DNA of 49,127 nt from Enterosoma sp964427595. GTDB taxonomy: Bacteria; Bacillota_I; Bacilli_A; RFN20; CAG-288. Below, in pieces: positions 42,831-49,127 of this stretch. A program made the position numbers and the translations under genes. Location of the stretch: positions 1-49,127 of the forward strand of contig CAYRUQ010000009.1 in assembly GCA_964427595.1 (NCBI GenBank). Direction: 5' to 3'. The first letter of the stretch is position 1, and each line of letters begins with the position of its first letter. A model generated the notes under the pieces. It was not told the DNA's origin and did not search any database. It saw only the letters and a list, made by a program, of their open reading frames with translations.

Positions 42831-42948
42831 TATCTCTATATATAATTAAGGATGGAAACTTATGAAATCACTCCCTTTTCTAACAAAAGCACTATTACTT
42901 TCAATTACTTGTCTAATAGAAGAGAAAAGAGATTAAAATAGTTCCTGC

Positions 42949-44784
42949 ATGATTATGAAAACTAACACATTAAGAACATCAACTATCATCAAGAAAAGCT
43001 GGCTCAATTTCATCCTCGGTCCAGCAGTGAAAATGATCGAAGCGGTCTTTGATTTATTGATTCCTCTTTTTATGAAAGCTGTCATCGATCTTTGCTTCTC
43101 TTCTTCATCTTTAGATGCAGTCAGTGAAGCTTTAGGATCTTTTATCAAACTCTTCGGAACATGGATTGACGGGAATCCTGAGCTCAACTATGCCATCATC
43201 GGTGGTTTCATCATTCTGTTGATGGGAATCGTCGGCTTCTCAACGACGATGGTCTGTCAGTATATCGCTGCTAAGACTGCGACTTCTTGTGGTACAGAAC
43301 TAAGAAATCAACTTTATAACAAGATACTTTCTCTCAGCAAAAAGGAAAGAGAACAGATAACCGAAAACAAACTTCTGACGATCCTTAACTCAGACTCCTA
43401 TCAAGTTCAACAAGGTGTTTTATTCTTCATCAGATTAGGAGTGAGAGCTCCTTTTATCATCCTAGGTTCTTTAGTCATCTCTTTCATTCTTGATTATCAG
43501 ATCGGTCTCGTCTTTTTAGGAATCATACCGATTATCTTATTAATCGTCTTTGTAGTGATGATGAGATCAAGTCGTAAATACTTAGAGATACAAGCAAGAC
43601 TTGACGAAGTCTCCGTCAAAGTCAGTGATAACATCGCTGGTACAAGAGTCGTCCGTGCTTTTAACAGACAAGACTTTGAAGAAAAAGACTTCAATAAGAA
43701 GACTGTTCAATACCAAAATGAAGCTGTCAAAGTTGGAAAACTAACTAGCCTCATCAATCCCTTGACTTTCGCAATCGTCGCTATCGCTACCATCTGTGTC
43801 GTCTTCATCGGTGGTTTCTCAATGCAGAATCATGTCACTTTCTTCGACCATGAACTTCTTCCTTCAACCATCATCACTTTGGTTTCTTATCTGACTCAAA
43901 TCTTCCAAACTCTCGTCTTATTAACTAACTTGATTCAAACTTTCACTAAATCGATCGTCTCCGCTAAGAGATGTGATCAGATCTTCGCTTTAGACTCCTC
44001 AGTTAAAATTGATGGCACTTATTTAAATAAGAACATCAACAGGGGCGAAGAACTTCTATCTTTCTCACATGTTTCTCTCTCTTATAAAGATAGTGGAAAT
44101 AACGCTTTGAATGATTTATCTTTCACCCTTAAAAAAGGAGAATCTCTCGGTATCATCGGCCCTACTGGTTCGGGTAAGAGTTCTTTGATCAAACTTCTTG
44201 AGAGATTTTTAGATGCCACCGATGGAGAGATCTCTTACAAAGGAAAAGACATTAAAGAGTATTCGATTTCAGATTTAAGAAAAGAGATTGGATATGTACC
44301 TCAAAAAGCCAATCTCTTCAAAGGAACTATTCTCTCTAATTTCCAAATGGCAAAAGTAGATGTCAATCAACAAGAGATTGAAGAAGCTTTAAAAGATGCT
44401 GCCGCTTATGATTTTGTCTCTGCTTATGACGACTACCTCTCTCATGAAGTTGAAGAAGGTGGAAAGAATTTTTCAGGTGGACAAAGACAGCGTCTTTCCA
44501 TCGCTAGAACACTAGTCAGAGATCCTGAGCTTTTGATCTTAGATGATTCAACTTCAGCTTTAGATCTTCTCACTGATAAGAAAGTGAGAAACAACATCAC
44601 CACTAGACATCCTGAACTGACGAGAATCATCATCTCTCAGAGAGTCTCCACCATCGCTGATTGTGATCAGATTTTAGTTTTAGAAGGTGGAAAGATCATC
44701 TCCGATGGAAAACATGATGAACTTCTTAAAACCTGTCCTGCTTATTTAGAGACTTGGGTTTCCCAGTCAGAAAGGAATGCCTGA
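42949..44784 (+). CDS. ABC exporter half-transporter with degenerate ATP site
   Basis: A 611-aa fused permease-ATPase. Six membrane helices occupy about 15-340, followed by the nucleotide-binding domain: Walker A GPTGSGKSS (about 404), signature FSGGQRQR (about 507) and Walker B LLILDDSTSALD (about 530). The catalytic Glu after Walker B is Asp, the mark of the non-hydrolysing partner in heterodimers such as TM287/288 or LmrCD. There is no C39 peptidase domain, so it does not itself cleave leader peptides. Substrate could be drugs, lipids or peptides. No ribosome binding site precedes the ATG; a TAAAAT ends nine bases upstream. Its end overlaps the first ATG of the next gene. Confidence 0.93.
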   Translation: MIMKTNTLRTSTIIKKSWLNFILGPAVKMIEAVFDLLIPLFMKAVIDLCFSSSSLDAVSEALGSFIKLFGTWIDGNPELNYAIIGGFIILLMGIVGFSTTMVCQYIAAKTATSCGTELRNQLYNKILSLSKKEREQITENKLLTILNSDSYQVQQGVLFFIRLGVRAPFIILGSLVISFILDYQIGLVFLGIIPIILLIVFVVMMRSSRKYLEIQARLDEVSVKVSDNIAGTRVVRAFNRQDFEEKDFNKKTVQYQNEAVKVGKLTSLINPLTFAIVAIATICVVFIGGFSMQNHVTFFDHELLPSTIITLVSYLTQIFQTLVLLTNLIQTFTKSIVSAKRCDQIFALDSSVKIDGTYLNKNINRGEELLSFSHVSLSYKDSGNNALNDLSFTLKKGESLGIIGPTGSGKSSLIKLLERFLDATDGEISYKGKDIKEYSISDLRKEIGYVPQKANLFKGTILSNFQMAKVDVNQQEIEEALKDAAAYDFVSAYDDYLSHEVEEGGKNFSGGQRQRLSIARTLVRDPELLILDDSTSALDLLTDKKVRNNITTRHPELTRIIISQRVSTIADCDQILVLEGGKIISDGKHDELLKTCPAYLETWVSQSERNA

Positions 44785-44785
44785 T

Positions 44786-46537
44786 ATGAAAGTCTCTACT
44801 CGATTACTAAGTTATTTAAAACCACAGAAGAAACTGATCGTTTTGACGATAGTCTCACTTTTCATCTATCTAATAGCTCAATTGATGCTTCCTTACCTTG
44901 TCGGACAGAGCATCAACTCTCTTGGAGAAGTAGTAGGTACATCCTTCGTTGTTGATATCAATATCAATGCGATTATCATCTATCTTTCAGTGGCAGGAGT
45001 ACTATCTATCTTAGGAGTCATCTTCGATTACATCTTCGAATACTCAGTCAATCTCCTCACTCAAAACATCGTCAAACAAATCAGAGTTGATATCTTCGCT
45101 AAGCTCAATCAAGTCCCATTAAAAACTATCGATAACAGAGCCAGTGGTGACCTACTTCAACTAGAGATCGGAGATGTTGAAAACATCTCAACTGGACTTC
45201 TTTCCATCTTCAAACAGCTTTTCCAAGGAGTCTTGAGCATCGTCATCACGATCATCTTGATGTTCTCAGTCAACTGGATACTAGCTTTAGCAGTCATCAT
45301 ACTCACTCCTTTAAGTTTCTTCGTCTCAAGGTTTGTCGCTACTTTCTCACATAGTCACTTTAAGAAACAAGCTGAATTGATGTCTTCTTTAAACGCCGCT
45401 AGTTTTGAATCTATCTCTAATATCGAGCTCGTTCAATCTCTCTGTTTTGAAGATAGAAGCTATCAAGAGTTCAAAAGGAGAGATGAAGAGTTAAGAAAAG
45501 AAGGAAAAGTCGCTCAATTCTCAGCTTCTTGGACTAATCCTTCAACAAGACTTGTCAACAACATCATCTATGCGATCATCGGAATCTCCGGTATCATCAT
45601 GATCCTTTATACTTCCTCTTACTCAATACTGAACATGAACATCGGAAAGCTCACCTCTTTCTTGAGCTACACTACCGAGTACACTAAACCTTTTAATGAT
45701 ATATCTTCAGTCATGGCTGAGTTTGAAACAGCTCGCACATCATTCAATCGTATCAATGAGTTCCTCAATTCTGAAAACGACATCGATGAAGGTGATGTCA
45801 TCCTTACTAAGCCGATTGAAACGATTGAATTTAAACACATGTCCTTCAGCTATGAAGAATCAAGGCCTCTGATTGAAGACTTCAATCAAGTCATCAAGAA
45901 AAATGAGAGAGTTGCGATTGTCGGACCGACTGGAGCCGGCAAGACCACTCTCATCAATCTGATTATGAGATTCTATGATCCTATCTCTGGAGAAGTAGCT
46001 TATGATGATATAAATGGTATCAATATAACAAAGAATTCTCTTAGAAACAATTTTGGAATGGTCTTACAAGATACATGGATATTCACCGGAAGTGTCATCG
46101 ATAATGTCCGTTATGCAAAACCAGATGCTAGCGATGAAGAAGTAATCGAAGCTTGTAAGAAAGCCAAAGCTGATAATTTCATCAATCTCTTACCTGATGG
46201 CTATCAAACTCAAGTATCTGCTAGAGCTGGTCTATCTGAAGGTGAAAGACAGCTTCTTACTATCGCTCGAGTCATGTTAGCTAAACCTTCCATCATCATC
46301 CTTGATGAAGCTACTTCTAACATCGATACCAGAACTGAAAAACAGATCTCTGAAGCTTTTGATTCGATGATGGAAAATCACACTTCCATCGTCATCGCTC
46401 ATCGTCTTTCAACGATCAGAAATGCTTCTTTGATCCTCGTCTTAAAAGATGGTGCTGTCATCGAAAAAGGTGATCATGAATCATTGATGAATCAAAAAGG
46501 CTTCTATTACGAACTTTATAATTCTCAGTTTAAATAA
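44786..46537 (+). CDS. ABC exporter half-transporter, catalytic partner
   Basis: A 583-aa permease-ATPase forming the other half of the exporter. Six membrane helices precede Walker A GPTGAGKTT (about 380), a deviant signature LSEGERQLL in place of LSGGQ (about 482) and a complete Walker B IIILDEATSNID with the catalytic Glu. The pairing of deviant signature here with the Asp in the partner gives one dead and one active ATP site, as in known heterodimers. ATG at 44786 has AAAGGA nine bases upstream; an ATG three codons earlier sits one base after it. It is closed by a bidirectional terminator. Confidence 0.93.
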   Translation: MKVSTRLLSYLKPQKKLIVLTIVSLFIYLIAQLMLPYLVGQSINSLGEVVGTSFVVDININAIIIYLSVAGVLSILGVIFDYIFEYSVNLLTQNIVKQIRVDIFAKLNQVPLKTIDNRASGDLLQLEIGDVENISTGLLSIFKQLFQGVLSIVITIILMFSVNWILALAVIILTPLSFFVSRFVATFSHSHFKKQAELMSSLNAASFESISNIELVQSLCFEDRSYQEFKRRDEELRKEGKVAQFSASWTNPSTRLVNNIIYAIIGISGIIMILYTSSYSILNMNIGKLTSFLSYTTEYTKPFNDISSVMAEFETARTSFNRINEFLNSENDIDEGDVILTKPIETIEFKHMSFSYEESRPLIEDFNQVIKKNERVAIVGPTGAGKTTLINLIMRFYDPISGEVAYDDINGINITKNSLRNNFGMVLQDTWIFTGSVIDNVRYAKPDASDEEVIEACKKAKADNFINLLPDGYQTQVSARAGLSEGERQLLTIARVMLAKPSIIILDEATSNIDTRTEKQISEAFDSMMENHTSIVIAHRLSTIRNASLILVLKDGAVIEKGDHESLMNQKGFYYELYNSQFK

Positions 46538-46571
46538 CCTTTACTAGAAAGCTTGTTATCTTGTTAAAAAA

Positions 46572-46591
46572 TCCGCCTCCTATGAGGCGGA
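46572..46591. terminator. Bidirectional terminator between the ABC exporter and the PH-domain gene
   Basis: TCCGCCTC (46572-46579) pairs with GAGGCGGA (46584-46591) around CTAT. A six-base A run before it gives the minus-strand T tail, and GATTTT follows on the plus strand. Confidence 0.9.
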
Positions 46592-46595
46592 GATT

Positions 46596-47036
46596 TTAGT
46601 TTGTAGAATTATTGTTCATCCTATTTCTAAAAATAGAAGCTACATATTCAGGATCTTTGACATACTTGAAGACTAATCCTCTATAAGGAGACATTCCGAT
46701 AAAAACATCACCATAATTGAACAAACGGCTATTTTTATTACAAGAGACAGATGAGATGGTAGTGATAGGTCTTGTCATTTTTGAATTAGGAGCATAGATG
46801 ACTACTCTATCTCTATAAATTATGTACTGATAAGATTTGTTCTTACTATTCCAATAAAGTAAAACGAGTAGCGGAATTATCGTCCAAAAGAGCAGTCCTA
46901 AGATGATGATTGAAAATATTGAATGTCTTCCAAAGATTGATGTTGTAGCTGTATAAATCGGTTTGTTATCAGATGTTAAAGGCGGTAATTCAATATCAGG
47001 TTGATACGAAACCTTTTTATGTCTTCCTCTACCCAT
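46596..47036 (-). CDS. Membrane protein with bacterial PH-like domain
   Basis: A 146-aa protein with a basic/polar N-terminus (1-35), one long hydrophobic hairpin (about 39-62, IIILGLLFWTIIPLLVLLYW) and a C-terminal beta-rich domain. That domain (YQYIIYRDRVVIYAPNSKMTRPITTISSVSCNKN, then GDVFIGM and ASIFRNRM) matches the bPH2/DUF304 type, which usually sits on the cytoplasmic face. The function of these small PH proteins is not established. It starts one base after the lipoprotein stop without a ribosome binding site, so it is probably translated with the lipoprotein and shares its possibly variable promoter. Confidence 0.78.
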   Translation of the reverse strand: MGRGRHKKVSYQPDIELPPLTSDNKPIYTATTSIFGRHSIFSIIILGLLFWTIIPLLVLLYWNSKNKSYQYIIYRDRVVIYAPNSKMTRPITTISSVSCNKNSRLFNYGDVFIGMSPYRGLVFKYVKDPEYVASIFRNRMNNNSTN

Positions 47037-47037
47037 A

Positions 47038-48789
47038 TCAGTCTATATCTATCTGATCAGTCGTCTCAGGAATGGTGTAATCAGTGATGCTTACAACTTC
47101 GATCTCATATTGGAATTTAGTGATCTCAGCTCCGGTTAATGAAACATTATAAGTAGTGTTAAAAGTGACATCACTTAAAGAGACGGAGATGCTACTCAGT
47201 GATCCATAAGAAGTAGTCCAATTCATAGTAGCATCACTAAAGTCAGTGATACTTATTGAAGAGGCAGTAAAATCACCAGCTACTTTCACACTATTAGACT
47301 CAGCAGAAGCATAAACATGGCTGTTAAAGAGAGTTAAAAGACTAGCAATCGCATTGGAATTAAGATAGAGAGTATACCCGTTTGTCGTCTCTTGGATAGC
47401 ATTGAAATTAGAAGCGACGAAGAAGTCTTCATCAAGAAGAAGATAGTATTCATCTACCTCACCTCTATTAGTGCTTTCGTCATATGTTTTGCTAATACCA
47501 AGCCATGATGAAGTACAAGAATAGACAGAACCATCAAGAAGATTTGCTCTATTGACTTCATACTCTTCAACATCACTGGAGTAATAGTCATCTAAGTTAG
47601 TTGAGAAATCGATATGATTGTTGAAATAGATATCATCTCCAAAGATCTTTCTGGTCGCTTCACCTTCGCTTGTGAAGTTATAGGAATTTGTTCCTTTAAC
47701 TGTTAAAGCAGAAGTGTACTCATATTTAGAGACTTCTTGTTCTTTATAAGCATTAAGCATGTTCTTCATAGCTGTCAAAGGAGTATTAAGTTGAGAAGAA
47801 CCAAGATAAAGACCATCGATAGAAGGAGCGCTAAGAACACTATATTCAAAGCTAGTGAAATCTAAAGTGTATGAGAAATTGACAGTGTTATTGCCGACAG
47901 TGACAGAGAAGGTATAAATATAAGTATCGATATAACCATCATCAAAGGTGACTTTCATCTCAAAATTACTGACGATATCAGGAAGATTAGAAATGACGGC
48001 TTGAACGATTGAATTACTTCCGAAGAAATTCAAAGCTGAAGAGATGACAGAACTCGCATTCATCGTCGTCTCTAAAGTATAAGTGTCATTTCCGACATAA
48101 GTGAGACTTTCGATGTCATCGTCATCATATTCAAAAATCGCTTTAGCAAAAGTCGAGCTCTCATCATCTTCGATGCTTCCTTGCTCATAATCACGAAGCT
48201 CACCATCTTCATTTATTTCAATAGTTTCTCTGACTTCATCTCTATGCATGACATAAGATTCACCATCAAAAAGAAGAGCACCACTGCTGGCGTAGTGAGC
48301 AAGATAAGAGAAGGAATCAGAAGGACGAGATTGAATTAAACCAGTTCTAGTGGCGGTAGGACCAAGTCCAGAACCTAGGACTGAAGTGGTCACTGAAAGA
48401 GTATCTTCGTAAGTGTAATTTCCATTAACGGTTCTATCTCTAGCAGCTAAGAAGTACTCTTCGTTAGAGATGATTGTTCCATAAAGTGTGATATTGGAAT
48501 TGATAGTTAGAGGGAAAGAAGCGAGTGTTGAATAAGAAGAATCAAGATACCAACCATCAAACATGTGCTGGTCATCTGTTGTCGGATCATCAGGTCTCGA
48601 ATATGATGAGCCGCCTTCAACTTCAACTAAAGTAGTATCCCCATCAACATTGAGAGTGACAGTGTAGGTGACAACAGTAGATGTACCACCCTGAGAACTT
48701 GTCGGTGATGAGCTCTCTTGTGATGTACTTCCAGAACAACCTGCTAAAAACACAAGAGTGAGAAGAGAGAGTAGGATTCCTTTTTTCAT
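47038..48789 (-). CDS. Large surface lipoprotein with InlB B/Flg_new repeat
   Basis: A 583-aa predicted lipoprotein: signal MKKGILLSLLTLVFLAGC with lipobox LAGC and Cys18, then a Ser/Thr/Gly spacer. Residues 40-105 (TLNVDGDTTLVEVEGG, MFDGWYLDSSYS, NITLYG) fit the Listeria-Bacteroides (InlB B, Flg_new) repeat found on surface adhesins. The remaining 470 residues are Thr/Ser/Asp/Tyr-rich and probably beta-structured, without a family I recognise. The start is backed by AAAGGAG. The promoter upstream has a G9 tract in its spacer, which would suit on/off or graded expression. It shares a transcript with the PH-domain gene. Confidence 0.85.
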   Translation of the reverse strand: MKKGILLSLLTLVFLAGCSGSTSQESSSPTSSQGGTSTVVTYTVTLNVDGDTTLVEVEGGSSYSRPDDPTTDDQHMFDGWYLDSSYSTLASFPLTINSNITLYGTIISNEEYFLAARDRTVNGNYTYEDTLSVTTSVLGSGLGPTATRTGLIQSRPSDSFSYLAHYASSGALLFDGESYVMHRDEVRETIEINEDGELRDYEQGSIEDDESSTFAKAIFEYDDDDIESLTYVGNDTYTLETTMNASSVISSALNFFGSNSIVQAVISNLPDIVSNFEMKVTFDDGYIDTYIYTFSVTVGNNTVNFSYTLDFTSFEYSVLSAPSIDGLYLGSSQLNTPLTAMKNMLNAYKEQEVSKYEYTSALTVKGTNSYNFTSEGEATRKIFGDDIYFNNHIDFSTNLDDYYSSDVEEYEVNRANLLDGSVYSCTSSWLGISKTYDESTNRGEVDEYYLLLDEDFFVASNFNAIQETTNGYTLYLNSNAIASLLTLFNSHVYASAESNSVKVAGDFTASSISITDFSDATMNWTTSYGSLSSISVSLSDVTFNTTYNVSLTGAEITKFQYEIEVVSITDYTIPETTDQIDID

Positions 48790-48824
48790 AATGTTTTATC
48801 TCCTTTTAAACAACATCTGAAAGT

Positions 48825-48855
48825 AGAATACCCCCCCCCTGCCTTATTTTGTCAA
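48825..48855 (-). promoter_or_regulatory. Lipoprotein promoter with G9 tract in the spacer (candidate phase-variable switch)
   Basis: Perfect TTGACA (48855-48850) and TATTCT (48830-48825) are separated by 19 bases, of which nine are consecutive G (48839-48831). Loss of two G would give the optimal 17-base spacing. Homopolymer tracts in this position cause slipped-strand phase variation of surface proteins in several bacteria. The sequence is seen; the switching is inferred. Confidence 0.6.
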
Positions 48856-48863
48856 TAAACCAT

Positions 48864-48885
48864 TTTTTACATGTTCATGTAAAAA
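48864..48885 (-). promoter_or_regulatory. Palindrome just upstream of the lipoprotein -35
   Basis: Perfect ten-base arms (TTTTTACATG and its complement) around TT, nine bases before TTGACA. There is no T run after it on the minus strand, so it is better read as an operator than as a terminator. Confidence 0.5.
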
Positions 48886-48909
48886 GTGAATGACTTACTC
48901 ATAAAAATA

Positions 48910-48930
48910 GGCGCAAGGTAGCCTCGCTCC
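48910..48930 (-). terminator. Terminator of the flavin reductase-like gene
   Basis: Nine-base arms (48922-48930 with 48910-48918; one mismatch and one wobble) around a three-base loop, followed by TATTTTTAT on the minus strand. It lies 56 bases past the stop codon. Confidence 0.65.
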
Positions 48931-48985
48931 TCATAGAATCAAAATTAGAAAAAGAAATGATACACCAAAAAGTGATTCAAATTAT

Positions 48986-49127
48986 TTACTCAGTTGGACG
49001 AATTTGAGAATAACCATTCCAAGCGAATAAGGCTTTTTCATTTTCATCTCCAAAAACTTGTTCAACATCACAAATATAGAGATAATGGTCTCCAACCTCG
49101 TGATACTCTTTTAAATTGCAAATAATA
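48986..49127 (-). CDS. C-terminal end of a flavin reductase-like protein (partial)
   Basis: The window edge cuts this gene; 46 codons plus stop are visible. The peptide contains VGDHYLYICDVEQVFGDE and ends FAWNGYSQIRPTE. This matches the C-terminal strand-helix of FMN-binding split-barrel flavin reductases and flavoredoxins, where GDH contacts the flavin and a late (N/G)GY closes the barrel. These enzymes reduce FMN with NAD(P)H or pass electrons to rubredoxin-type partners. With only the tail visible the subtype is open. The stop is TAA and a terminator follows. Confidence 0.72.
   Translation of the reverse strand, partial: IICNLKEYHEVGDHYLYICDVEQVFGDENEKALFAWNGYSQIRPTE

Noticed and set aside
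42852..42941. Two tiny plus-strand frames (29 and 24 codons) before the ABC exporter, the second with an AAGGA
   Set aside because: They overlap each other and the possible promoters; the predicted transcript start would cut off the AAGGA. Nothing supports translation.
42949..46537. The ABC exporter as the dedicated exporter of the 58-aa double-glycine peptide
   Set aside because: Neither half has an N-terminal C39 peptidase domain, and the genes are more than 40 kb from the peptide.
1..49127. TGA read as tryptophan, as in mycoplasmas
   Set aside because: TGA ends tig, ackA, nusA, infB and others at the expected family lengths, and Trp is encoded by TGG.
1..49127. CRISPR array, insertion sequence or prophage
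   Set aside because: No regularly spaced repeats, transposase, integrase or phage structural genes were seen; gene content is continuous core chromosome.

Overview
The window reads as an intact stretch of chromosome from a low-GC, Gram-positive-type bacterium, most likely an uncultured gut member of the Bacilli on the Erysipelotrichales/RF39/RFN20/Mollicutes side. The basis is a short IF2 (about 597 aa), an extended Mollicutes-like NusA, near-consensus TTGACA/TATAAT promoters, strong AGGAGG ribosome binding sites, many lipoproteins and an AGA-reading tRNA. TGA is a normal stop (tig, ackA, infB), so the genetic code is standard. I see no insertion sequence, phage, CRISPR array or rRNA.

Layout. 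1-1.6 kb: a Sel1-repeat protein, then an unannotated 58-aa peptide (1401-1577) with a double-glycine-type leader. 1.6-8.7 kb: a protein quality-control and translation operon on the minus strand, tig-lon-ysxC-valS. 8.8-13.2 kb: glgB-glgP, glycogen synthesis and breakdown. 13.3-16.6 kb: ackA, then two thioredoxin-fold lipoproteins on the plus strand. 16.5-17.8 kb: a DHH phosphoesterase and tRNA-Arg(UCU). 17.9-25.8 kb: a tight minus-strand operon made of a 1620-aa membrane-anchored repeat protein, an IMPACT-domain protein, an [FeFe]-hydrogenase H-domain protein, an Mrp/Nbp35 ATPase and a HEPN-like/CBS protein. 25.9-28.1 kb: CPBP protease, TraX-family protein and thioredoxin. 28.1-33.8 kb: an intracellular GH43 glycosidase, and an operon of nitroreductase, HI0933-type flavoprotein, DUF5677-like protein and RlmD-type methyltransferase. 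33.9-37.9 kb: rpsO with a candidate S15 autoregulatory leader, a TtcA-like protein with an extra C-terminal domain, truB-ribF and an AlkD-like protein. 37.9-42.8 kb: the rimP-nusA-ylxR-infB-rbfA operon behind a candidate attenuator. 42.9-46.5 kb: a heterodimeric ABC exporter. 46.6-49.1 kb: a PH-domain membrane protein, a lipoprotein whose promoter spacer contains a G9 tract, and the end of a flavin reductase-like gene cut by the window edge.

How the genes fit together. The housekeeping genes (valS, ysxC, lon, tig, rpsO, truB, ribF, nusA operon) show this is core genome. glgB/glgP, GH43, ackA and the hydrogenase-like protein suggest a fermentative, carbohydrate-storing anaerobe. The least explained parts are the secretome and regulatory elements: the double-glycine peptide whose ribosome binding site lies in the valS terminator, the paired thioredoxin lipoproteins, the giant repeat protein linked to iron-sulfur-type genes, the possible phase-variable lipoprotein promoter, and the two RNA leaders in front of rpsO and rimP.
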